Shown in pieces: positions 8,377 through 15,975 of a stretch of 23,791 bases of DNA. The translations under genes were made by a program, and so were the position numbers. The DNA is from UBA10677 sp045654245 (GTDB taxonomy: Bacteria > Bacillota > Clostridia > Christensenellales > Pumilibacteraceae). The first letter of the stretch is position 1; each line of letters begins with the position of its first letter. Location: assembly GCA_045654245.1 (NCBI GenBank), contig JAZOMX010000033.1, positions 1-23,791 of the forward strand, read 5' to 3'. The notes under the pieces were generated by a model that saw only the letters and a list, made by a program, of their open reading frames with translations, was not told the DNA's origin and ran no database searches.

Positions 8377-9789
8377 ATGGCAAGAGCAGGAAGAAAACCG
8401 AATAATTTTTTCCGTCCCGATTTTCGTGATTATATCCTTATGGAGATGTTCGACGGAAACGTTAAAAGATGCAGACTGACCGAGGGCGACAAACAAAAGT
8501 TTGAGGGGCTCAGTTGGAAGTACTTTGACGACCAACCGTTGTTTGAAAACAGGGAAGTCGCAAAGCGTATGGGCGTTGAGTCGCCTTGCACTATGCCTAA
8601 AGACGAACTTCTTCGTCATATGATTGCCGAGCGCTGGGGTATGCAGTACCTTGCGAAAAACGGTACGATATTGCGCCCTGTCAATATGGATTTAGTGGAC
8701 GCAAAAATCGAACTCGAACTGATTTCGGACAACGTGCACGGCGACGTGATTATGGGCGAGCATTTCGAGGGTGTGTTCGACGGCAACGAACTAGGCGGAG
8801 TTTTGCGCGTAAATAAGTTTATTAAAAGCACGGGTGACGTTGGCGTTATAAGACGATTAGTGAACTACCACGGCATTGAGGCGGGCGATTATATTACTGG
8901 CTGGGCTAGATTCGTTCCTGAACTTAATTTCTTCTGCTTGTTCTGTGTAGAAAGCGTAAACGGTATGCCGGTAGGTTTGCCCTCTGATAAAGTTACTTCG
9001 GAGCGCAAGAAAAAGAGAGACGAAGAGTATCGTAAGCTCGTAGAAAAGAGAAAAAATCTTAAGACCGTAGCGCCGTGTGAAATCGTAACTTTGCCAGATG
9101 AAGGTAGAGAGATAGCGTTGCTCGTAAACGCATTTACGCCGTTTGCTTTAGGACAAAGCCTAACGATTACGAGCAAGAATAGATTTGCGCTTTTAGATGC
9201 GTTCTTTGATTTGTCGGATGCGCTTAACGAGGCGGGCATAGCCGACGAGGTCATTACCGTTTGTTTAGAAGAGAACGTAAAAAGAGAAATCGTTGACGAC
9301 AGGAAGTTCGTTAAGACTAGTCTCGACGACGACCAAGATAGCCCCGCAATCGTAGAGAGAGTACGCACTTACGCAAAAGGCAGGGCGAAAGACGGCAAAA
9401 AGACGATAATACTTCTTAGTTCAATCGAAAAAGTTGGTAGCGATATTTCGGCTAAGAAATTGTTCGATACCGCAAAGCGTTATGAAAACGGAGGTAGCGT
9501 AACGGTGGTTGTGTTTGCCGATAGCGATAACAACGGCGGATATTATTACGCAACCCGTCATTTGCCCAACGCCGAACTTAAAATAGTAACCCGTCCTTTC
9601 CTAGGCGATTACACGATAAGCGTAGAAGAGTGTTACGCTACGGTGGAGGGAATATTGAGCGGGCGTGATTACGCCGTTAGGGAAAGATTAAAGGAAATGC
9701 TCGAGGACGGCGGAGCGGAAAGCGTAACTAAGTTCGTTCGCGAAAGTAAAACTTACGACGGACTCGTAACGAGAATTTTAGACAAGTAA
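8377..9789 (+). CDS. Rho-like protein with degenerate ATPase core
   Basis: This 470-residue protein follows the domain order of transcription terminator Rho. A Rho_N-like helical segment (about 55-87, ending KDELLRHMIAERWG) is followed by a cold-shock-like RNA-binding region (about 129-196, ending FCLFCVESVNG, compare Rho ERYFALLKVNEVN), a Lys/Arg-rich linker (208-226) and a RecA-like core from about 247. Core matches to E. coli Rho are NAFTPFALGQ (Rho DLASPIGRGQ), KKTIILLSSI (KDVIILLDSI) and YENGGSVTVV (VEEGGSLTII). The catalytic features are missing: the P-loop AGKT is deleted, the DERPEE glutamate segment reads LEENVK, the Walker B Asp is Ser (LLSS), the SGTRKEEL arginine segment is gone, and RNP1 GFGFLR reads LGGVLR. 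The reading frame is intact with a good ribosome-binding site, so it is probably a functional non-ATPase paralogue. Role unknown; modulation of Rho or RNA binding is a guess. Confidence 0.75.
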   Translation: MARAGRKPNNFFRPDFRDYILMEMFDGNVKRCRLTEGDKQKFEGLSWKYFDDQPLFENREVAKRMGVESPCTMPKDELLRHMIAERWGMQYLAKNGTILRPVNMDLVDAKIELELISDNVHGDVIMGEHFEGVFDGNELGGVLRVNKFIKSTGDVGVIRRLVNYHGIEAGDYITGWARFVPELNFFCLFCVESVNGMPVGLPSDKVTSERKKKRDEEYRKLVEKRKNLKTVAPCEIVTLPDEGREIALLVNAFTPFALGQSLTITSKNRFALLDAFFDLSDALNEAGIADEVITVCLEENVKREIVDDRKFVKTSLDDDQDSPAIVERVRTYAKGRAKDGKKTIILLSSIEKVGSDISAKKLFDTAKRYENGGSVTVVVFADSDNNGGYYYATRHLPNAELKIVTRPFLGDYTISVEECYATVEGILSGRDYAVRERLKEMLEDGGAESVTKFVRESKTYDGLVTRILDK

Positions 9790-9885
9790 AGAACGGAAAT
9801 TTCGTTTTAGCGGAAAAATGATAAATTTTTTCGATTGTGATAATATTTTCACTTAAAAAGTAATACGAAAAATACGTTTTTAGTT

Positions 9886-9891
9886 TATAAT
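9886..9891 (+). promoter_or_regulatory. Candidate -10 of the secA operon promoter
   Basis: A perfect TATAAT stands 43 nt before the secA start, without a convincing -35. A second -10-like GATAAT with a TG extension lies at 9839-9844. The predicted start near 9898 would put the hairpin at 9899-9912 at the very 5' end of the mRNA. Confidence 0.45.
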
Positions 9892-9898
9892 AAAGAAA

Positions 9899-9912
9899 AC
9901 GCCTTTTGGCGT
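9899..9912 (+). promoter_or_regulatory. 5'-terminal hairpin in the secA leader
   Basis: ACGCC-TTTT-GGCGT is a perfect 5-bp stem with a four-base loop. It ends a few bases before the AGGAGAAAGG ribosome-binding region (9917-9926). It could protect the 5' end or modulate ribosome access. No known element is recognised. Confidence 0.4.
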
Positions 9913-9933
9913 AATTAGGAGAAAGGTAAACTT

Positions 9934-12660
9934 ATGGGACTTATTTCATTTATAACTGGTAGCGACAACAGAAAGCAAGTAAAGAAACTTGATGCGCTTG
10001 CAAGTAAAGTTGACAGACTTGAAGAGGAATATAAGGGTTATACTGACGAGCAGTTAAAGGCAAAGACGGCAGAGTTTAGGGATAGACTTGAAAACAACTT
10101 CGAGACGCTCGACGATATTTTACCCGAGGCTTACGCAACGGTAAGAGAGGCGAGTTGGAGAGTTCTCGGTATGCGCCATTTCCACGTTCAAATTATGGGT
10201 GGTATTGCGCTCCATCAAGGACGAATTGCCGAGATGCGTACCGGTGAAGGTAAAACGCTCGTAGCAACTTTAGCGTCGTATCTTAACGCTCTTCCCGGTA
10301 AAGGCGTTCACGTAGTAACGGTCAACGATTACCTAGCAAAGCGTGACGCGGAGTGGATGGGAAAGGTTCACCGCTTTCTAGGCCTAACGGTAGGCGTAGC
10401 CGTAGCAGGTATGCCTAACGACAAAAAGAGAGAGGCGTATAACTGTGATATAACTTATGCAACCAACAACGAATTAGGATTTGATTATCTTCGTGACAAT
10501 ATGGTAATTTACAAGCGTGACAAGGTACAGCGTCCGCTTAATTTCTGTATTATCGACGAGGTTGACTCAATCTTAATCGACGAGGCGAGAACCCCTCTTA
10601 TCATTTCTGGTAGAGGCGGAAAGAGTAGCGAAATGTACCAAACGGCTAACCGTTTCGCTAAATCGCTTAAGGCTGACGATATCGATATCGACGAAAAGAA
10701 AAAGGCGATTACCCTTACCGAGAGCGGTGTCGTAAAGGCAGAGCGTTTCTTTGCTATTGACAACCTCTCCGACGTGGAGAATATGGAACTCAACCATTAT
10801 ATAAACAACGCAATTCGCGCTAATTATATAATGAAATTAGACAAGGACTATATCGTAAACGACAAGCGTGAGGTCGTAATCGTTGACGAGTTTACGGGCC
10901 GTCTTATGGACGGACGCCGTTTTAGCGACGGTTTGCATCAAGCAATCGAGGCTAAAGAGAACGTAAGAGTACAAAGCGAAAACAAAACGCTAGCAACGAT
11001 TACTTTCCAAAACTATTTCCGTCTTTACGATAAGTTAAGCGGTATGACGGGTACGGCAAAGACGGAGGAACAAGAGTTTAGAGGAATTTATAACCTCGAC
11101 GTAGTAACTATTCCCACTAACTTACCGCCCAAAAGAAAGGACGACGACGACCAAGTTTATTCAACCGTGGCAGGAAAACTCCGCGCGGTAGTTGCTGATA
11201 TTACCGAGTGCTATCAAAAAGGTCAACCCGTCTTGGTAGGTACTACCACCGTTGAAAAGAGTGAAGAACTTTCTAAAATGCTAAAAAGAACGAAGATACC
11301 TCACTTCGTCCTTAACGCAAAGAACCACGAGCGCGAGGCGGAAATCGTAGCGCAAGCAGGTAAACTCCACGCCGTTACGATAGCAACGAATATGGCTGGT
11401 CGTGGTACTGATATTATGCTTGGAGGAAACGCTGAGTACTTGGCGAAAAAGAGAATGCGTGATATCGGTATGAGTGAAGAGAGTATATCTTCTGCTACTT
11501 CGTATTATAATACCGACGACGAGGCAGTTCTTTCTGCTAGAGCGCAGTTCAAGAAATTTATGGACGAATATAAGGGTGAGATTGCCGAAGAAAAGGAGAA
11601 GGTAATCGAGGCTGGTGGACTTCGTATTATCGGTACGGAGCGTCACGAATCCCGTCGTATCGACAACCAGTTGCGTGGTCGTTCTGGTCGTCAGGGCGAC
11701 GTAGGTTCGTCCGTGTTCTATCTATCTATGGAAGACGAACTCGTTCGTTTGTTCGGTGGAGATAGAATGAAAAGACTTGCCGAAATGTTCCGTATCGACG
11801 AGGATACGCCCTTTGCTATGGGATTGCTTACTCGTCAAATTGAGAACGCACAACGCAATATCGAGGGCAGAAACTACACCGCGCGTTTGCAAGTGCTTGA
11901 GTACGACAACGTAATGAACGCACAGCGTACGATTATTTACGGCGAGAGAAACAAAGTGCTTGACGGACTTGATATTCACGACCAAATCCTAAAGATGATT
12001 CAGTCTCAAGTCGAGAGAATAGTTGACGAATACACCGACCCAAGAGTGGACTGGGACGAGTGGGATTACGAGGAACTCAATAAAGAAATCGAGCGTAAAC
12101 TACTCCCTGAAGAGAGTGAATTCTTAACGCAAGAGCGTATGGAGACTTTGGCGTTAGAAGAGATTAAAGAGCAACTTTACGAGGCTGTGGTTGAGTTTTA
12201 CACGGGTAAGATTAACGAGGCGAAAGAACTTACCGCTCAAAGCGGAACGGCGATTGATTTTTCGGAAATCGAGCGCGTAGTTATGCTCCGTGTTATCGAT
12301 TCGAAGTGGACGGAACATATCGATACTATGGACCAACTAAAGCGCAGTATCGTGCTTAAGGCGTACGGTAACCAAGACCCCGTAATCGCTTATAAGAAAG
12401 CGGGATTTGATATGTTTGAAGAAATGGTTAACAAAATGCAAGAAGAGACGGTTGCTCTCCTTATGCACGTTAACGTAGAGCACGCACCCAAACGCGAACA
12501 GCAAAACGTAGAACTCGTTGAAAACCGTGGTGGATTATCGAGAGCGTCGGCAGGCGCAACTGCTAAAACGGCGGACACGATAGGAAGAAACGACCCCTGT
12601 CCGTGTGGTAGCGGAAAGAAATACAAAAATTGCTGTATGCTTAAAGAGGAAATAAAATAA
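9934..12660 (+). CDS. secA: Protein translocase ATPase SecA
   Basis: The 908-residue motor pushes pre-proteins through SecYEG at the cytoplasmic membrane. Visible motifs are Walker A MRTGEGKT (Lys107), the DEAD-type IIDEVDSILIDEARTPL box (about 207), NMAGRGTDIMLGGN in the second nucleotide-binding domain, GRSGRQGD, and a C-terminal zinc-binding tail with CPCGSG (Cys889, Cys891) and Cys900-Cys901. Length and ends are those of a full housekeeping SecA; this is not a shortened accessory SecA2. The ribosome-binding region is AGGAGAAAGG. prfB follows after 12 nt. Confidence 0.97.
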   Translation: MGLISFITGSDNRKQVKKLDALASKVDRLEEEYKGYTDEQLKAKTAEFRDRLENNFETLDDILPEAYATVREASWRVLGMRHFHVQIMGGIALHQGRIAEMRTGEGKTLVATLASYLNALPGKGVHVVTVNDYLAKRDAEWMGKVHRFLGLTVGVAVAGMPNDKKREAYNCDITYATNNELGFDYLRDNMVIYKRDKVQRPLNFCIIDEVDSILIDEARTPLIISGRGGKSSEMYQTANRFAKSLKADDIDIDEKKKAITLTESGVVKAERFFAIDNLSDVENMELNHYINNAIRANYIMKLDKDYIVNDKREVVIVDEFTGRLMDGRRFSDGLHQAIEAKENVRVQSENKTLATITFQNYFRLYDKLSGMTGTAKTEEQEFRGIYNLDVVTIPTNLPPKRKDDDDQVYSTVAGKLRAVVADITECYQKGQPVLVGTTTVEKSEELSKMLKRTKIPHFVLNAKNHEREAEIVAQAGKLHAVTIATNMAGRGTDIMLGGNAEYLAKKRMRDIGMSEESISSATSYYNTDDEAVLSARAQFKKFMDEYKGEIAEEKEKVIEAGGLRIIGTERHESRRIDNQLRGRSGRQGDVGSSVFYLSMEDELVRLFGGDRMKRLAEMFRIDEDTPFAMGLLTRQIENAQRNIEGRNYTARLQVLEYDNVMNAQRTIIYGERNKVLDGLDIHDQILKMIQSQVERIVDEYTDPRVDWDEWDYEELNKEIERKLLPEESEFLTQERMETLALEEIKEQLYEAVVEFYTGKINEAKELTAQSGTAIDFSEIERVVMLRVIDSKWTEHIDTMDQLKRSIVLKAYGNQDPVIAYKKAGFDMFEEMVNKMQEETVALLMHVNVEHAPKREQQNVELVENRGGLSRASAGATAKTADTIGRNDPCPCGSGKKYKNCCMLKEEIK

Positions 12661-12672
12661 CTCGGAGAGAAA

Positions 12673-13770
12673 ATGCTAACACTTGACGATTACAAAGCGA
12701 AATTAAAAACCGTATCGGCAAAGTTTGACGACTGTTTGCTTGCTTTTGACGTGCAAAAAATGAAGGAAAGAGCAAGCGAACTAGACGCGCTCCAACAATC
12801 CCCCGACCTATATAGCGATATTAAGCGTGCTGCGGAAATCAATTCGGAGGCAAAATATATCTCCGATAAACTTTCGCAACTAGAAAGTTATACCTCGGCA
12901 ATCGACGACCTAGAAACGCTAATAGAACTCGTCGAGGCGGAGAACGACGAAAGTTTTCTCGGCGAAATCGAGCAAACGCTAGCGACTATAACCGACAAGG
13001 TAGAAACGCTACACCTCGAGACCTTGCTTAAAGGCGAGTATGACCGCCACAACGCAATCTTAATGCTCCAAGCAGGTGCAGGCGGAACGGAGGCGCAAGA
13101 CTGGGTTAGTATGCTATACCGTATGTATAGAATGTACGCCGATAAAAACGGTTATGATTTTGCCGAAATCGACTTACTCCCCGGTGACGTGGCTGGTATT
13201 AAGAGCGTAACTTTCCAAGTCAGCGGACCTAACGCTTACGGATACTTAAAAGCGGAAAAGGGCGTTCATAGACTAGTTAGAATTTCGCCTTTCGACGCCA
13301 ACGCAAGACGCCAAACCTCGTTTGCGAGCCTTGAAGTAATGCCTGAAATAGAGCAAGACAACACGATAGAAATTCGCCCCGAGGACCTTAAAATCGACAC
13401 CTACCGTAGTGGTGGCGCAGGCGGACAGCACGTTAATAAAACGGATAGCGCGGTAAGAATTACGCACCTACCCACGGGAATAGTAGTTCAATGCCAAAAC
13501 GAGCGTTCGCAAATTCAAAACCGAGAAATGGCTATGAAAATGCTAACGAGTAAACTCGTTGAACTACGGGAAAGAGAAACGCTAGAGAAAGCGAACTCGA
13601 TTAAGGGCGAGATTAAGAAAATCGAGTGGGGTAGTCAAATCCGCTCGTACGTTTTCCAGCCTTACACGATGGTAAAAGACCACAGAACGGGTTGTGAAAC
13701 GGGAGACGTATTCGCCGTTATGGACGGAGAAATTTCCGAATTTATATTTGATTATTTGAGAAAATCGTAA
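12673..13770 (+). CDS. prfB: Peptide chain release factor 2
   Basis: RF2 (365 residues) releases nascent peptides at UGA and UAA codons in the ribosomal A site. The codon-recognition motif is SPF (205-207), which distinguishes RF2 from RF1 (PxT), and the catalytic GGQ is at 250-252, followed by HVNKTDSAVR. The frame is continuous from the ATG: at the site where many RF2 genes have the in-frame UGA and +1 frameshift, this gene reads Phe25-Asp26 (TTT GAC, 12745-12750) without interruption. The autoregulatory frameshift has therefore been lost or was never present. CGGAG precedes the start. It lies between secA (12 nt) and tsaD (50 nt, with a strong hairpin). Confidence 0.95.
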   Translation: MLTLDDYKAKLKTVSAKFDDCLLAFDVQKMKERASELDALQQSPDLYSDIKRAAEINSEAKYISDKLSQLESYTSAIDDLETLIELVEAENDESFLGEIEQTLATITDKVETLHLETLLKGEYDRHNAILMLQAGAGGTEAQDWVSMLYRMYRMYADKNGYDFAEIDLLPGDVAGIKSVTFQVSGPNAYGYLKAEKGVHRLVRISPFDANARRQTSFASLEVMPEIEQDNTIEIRPEDLKIDTYRSGGAGGQHVNKTDSAVRITHLPTGIVVQCQNERSQIQNREMAMKMLTSKLVELRERETLEKANSIKGEIKKIEWGSQIRSYVFQPYTMVKDHRTGCETGDVFAVMDGEISEFIFDYLRKS

Positions 13771-13775
13771 GAGTT

Positions 13776-13802
13776 AATGCGTGCTTAAAGTAAGTACGCA
13801 TT
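13776..13802 (+). other. Strong 12-bp hairpin between prfB and tsaD
   Basis: AATGCGTGCTTA (13776-13787) pairs with TAAGTACGCATT (13791-13802) around the loop AAG, with a single G-U wobble. Only one further T follows before GCC, so it is not a normal intrinsic terminator. It could be an RNA processing or stability element separating prfB from tsaD expression. Confidence 0.6.
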
Positions 13803-13820
13803 TGCCATAGAAGGATTTAT

Positions 13821-14897
13821 ATGTACGACACCAAGCAACAATTTAATAACTTAAAGGACAAAGAAAGCGTCGTAATTTTGGGCGTGGAGAGTTCGTGTGA
13901 CGAAACCGCTTGCGCTATCGTTAGAAACGGGCGTGAAGTTCTTTCGTCCGTAATTGCCTCGCAAATAGAAATTCACCGTAGGTTTGGCGGTGTAGTGCCC
14001 GAAGTTGCGTCGAGAAATCATACTATGGCAATCAATAGCGTGATAAACGAGGCGATTACAAAAGCGGGCATTTCCGTAGACGAGATTGACGCTATTGCTG
14101 TAACTTACGGAGCGGGGCTAGTCGGCGCTCTCCTAGTTGGAGTAACGGGCGCAAAAGCGCTTGCCTACGCGCTAGGTAAACCCCTTGTTAAGGTAAACCA
14201 CATAGAGGGGCATATTTCGGCTAACTTCGTCGCATTTCCCGACCTTGAGCCTCCTTTCGTTTCGCTCGTAGCAAGCGGAGGACATACCTCGATTATCGAA
14301 GTTAACGGATATAACGACTATAAACTTATAGGTTCGACTAAGGACGACGCAATCGGCGAGGCGTTCGATAAAACGGCAAGACTACTTGGACTGCCGTACC
14401 CGGGCGGACCTGAAATTGACAGATTAAGCAAACTTGGTAAGAACAATATAAAATTTTTACACGCTAATAAAGGCACGAGTATTCCCAAAGATTTTTCTTT
14501 GAGTTACTCCGGTCTTAAAACTGCGGTGGTAAACTACGTACATAATTTGCGCCAAAAGGGCGAAGAAATCGTGGTAGAGGACGTATGCGCGTCGCTAACT
14601 CATACTGCCGTGGATATTTTGGTAGAAACTACGATTGAGGCTTGCAAGCAAAGCGGAAGAGACAAGATTGCGCTCGCTGGTGGCGTTGCTAGTAATTCTT
14701 ATTTGCGAGAAAGACTGTCGGAAAGAGGCAGAGAAGAGGGAATATCCGTTTGTTATCCGCCTCCTATTCTTTGTACGGACAACGCTGTAATGATAGCCTC
14801 GAGAGCGTACTTTGCAGTAAGAGAGGGATTAAACCAAGCAGGGCTAGACCTTAACGCTCAGCCGTCGCTTAAAGCAGGGGTGTGTGATGAAAGGTAA
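13821..14897 (+). CDS. tsaD: tRNA N6-threonylcarbamoyladenosine transferase TsaD
   Basis: This 358-residue ASKHA-fold enzyme transfers threonylcarbamoyl to A37 of ANN-decoding tRNAs in a complex with TsaB and TsaE. The N-terminal motif is GVESSCDETACA (21-32). The metal ligands are the two histidines of NHIEGH (His127, His131) and Asp320 in CTDNAVM; SGGHT, the GEAFDKTARLLGLPYPGGP segment and LAGGVASN are all present. An N-terminal extension of about 16 residues precedes the usual start; AAGGA at 13810-13814 supports the ATG at 13821. The 3' end overlaps mnmA by 11 nt, linking two tRNA-modification enzymes by translational coupling. tsaB and tsaE are not in the window. Confidence 0.95.
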   Translation: MYDTKQQFNNLKDKESVVILGVESSCDETACAIVRNGREVLSSVIASQIEIHRRFGGVVPEVASRNHTMAINSVINEAITKAGISVDEIDAIAVTYGAGLVGALLVGVTGAKALAYALGKPLVKVNHIEGHISANFVAFPDLEPPFVSLVASGGHTSIIEVNGYNDYKLIGSTKDDAIGEAFDKTARLLGLPYPGGPEIDRLSKLGKNNIKFLHANKGTSIPKDFSLSYSGLKTAVVNYVHNLRQKGEEIVVEDVCASLTHTAVDILVETTIEACKQSGRDKIALAGGVASNSYLRERLSERGREEGISVCYPPPILCTDNAVMIASRAYFAVREGLNQAGLDLNAQPSLKAGVCDER

Positions 14898-15963
14898 AGT
14901 CGTAGTAGGAATGAGTGGTGGCGTTGACAGTTCGGTTTGTGCTCTCTTACTAAAACAGCAAGGTTACGAAGTAATCGGACTGTTTATGCACAACTGGGAG
15001 GAAGAAGAGGGCGGTTGTTGTACTTCTGCGGAGGACTGGAACGACGTAATAGGAGTATGTGGAAAAATCGGTATTCCTTGTTATTCGGTTAACTTCGCAA
15101 AGCAATATCTAGATAGAGTTTTCGACTATTTTTTGGACGAATATAACAAAGGCAGAACGCCTAATCCCGACGTTTTGTGTAATCGTGAAATTAAGTTTGC
15201 GCCCTTTAAGGAATACGCAATGAGTTTAGGAGCGGACTATATAGCGACGGGACACTATTGCGATATAGATACGCTTAACGGTAAACCGATATTAAAAAAA
15301 GCGGTGGACGACGGCAAGGACCAAACCTATTTTCTAAACCAAGTAACGACGGCGCAACTAGAAAAAGTTATGTTTCCGCTTGGAAAAATGAAAAAGCCGG
15401 AAGTGAGAGCAATCGCCGAAGAGTACGGACTAGTTACCGCAAAGAAAAAGGATAGTACGGGAATTTGTTTTATCGGCGAGCGAAAATTCCGTTCGTTCTT
15501 GGCTGAATACTTGCCGGGGAAAAAGGGTAAAATCGTTGACCTAACGGGCAAAGTTTTGGGCGAACACGACGGACTAATGTATTACACGCTCGGACAAAGA
15601 AAGGGACTAGGAATAGGCGGAGTAAGAGGCGAGGAACAATCGCGTTGGTACGTGGTAGAAAAAAGACTTTCGGACAACACGCTCGTTCTTTCGTGCGGAG
15701 AAGGCGAAGAACTTTTTACTAACGAGTGTATTGCAAGCGGACTAAATATTATCGGCGACTGGGATAAGACGGAGTTTGACTGTACGGCTAAATTTAGATA
15801 TCGCCAACCCGAACAAGAAGTGTCCGTAAAGATTGATGGAGACAAAATTCGAGTTAAATTTCGCGAGCCTCAACGCGCGGTTACGCCCGGACAGTATTGC
15901 GTACTTTACTACGGCGATAGGTGTTTAGGCGGAGCGGTTATTGACGAAACGATTAAATATTAA
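14887..15963 (+). CDS. mnmA: tRNA-specific 2-thiouridylase MnmA
   Basis: The enzyme adenylates and thiolates U34 in the wobble position of Lys, Glu and Gln tRNAs. The PP-loop is SGGVDS (10-15). The catalytic cysteines are Cys98 in DVLCNREIKF and Cys194 in DSTGICFIGERKF. TYFLNQV, LGQRKGLGIGG and the C-terminal barrel ending TPGQYCVLYYGDRCLGGAVI are characteristic. Start choice: AGGGG (14875-14879) is 7 nt before the ATG at 14887; the GTG three bases upstream would place the site too close. The 358-residue length is usual. The tsaD overlap and 12 nt to the next gene indicate one operon. Confidence 0.95.
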   Translation: MKGKVVVGMSGGVDSSVCALLLKQQGYEVIGLFMHNWEEEEGGCCTSAEDWNDVIGVCGKIGIPCYSVNFAKQYLDRVFDYFLDEYNKGRTPNPDVLCNREIKFAPFKEYAMSLGADYIATGHYCDIDTLNGKPILKKAVDDGKDQTYFLNQVTTAQLEKVMFPLGKMKKPEVRAIAEEYGLVTAKKKDSTGICFIGERKFRSFLAEYLPGKKGKIVDLTGKVLGEHDGLMYYTLGQRKGLGIGGVRGEEQSRWYVVEKRLSDNTLVLSCGEGEELFTNECIASGLNIIGDWDKTEFDCTAKFRYRQPEQEVSVKIDGDKIRVKFREPQRAVTPGQYCVLYYGDRCLGGAVIDETIKY

Positions 15964-15975
15964 AAGGGTGAGATT

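Noticed and set aside
7313..9789. Methyltransferase plus following gene as a restriction-modification pair
   Set aside because: The following protein aligns with Rho, has no nuclease motif and has its own promoter.
9792..9806. Hairpin AACG...CGTT after the Rho-like gene as a terminator
   Set aside because: It has only four base pairs and an interrupted T-run; it is too weak to call.
12673..13770. Possible programmed +1 frameshift in prfB
   Set aside because: The frame is uninterrupted from the ATG with a ribosome-binding site, and no in-frame TGA occurs.
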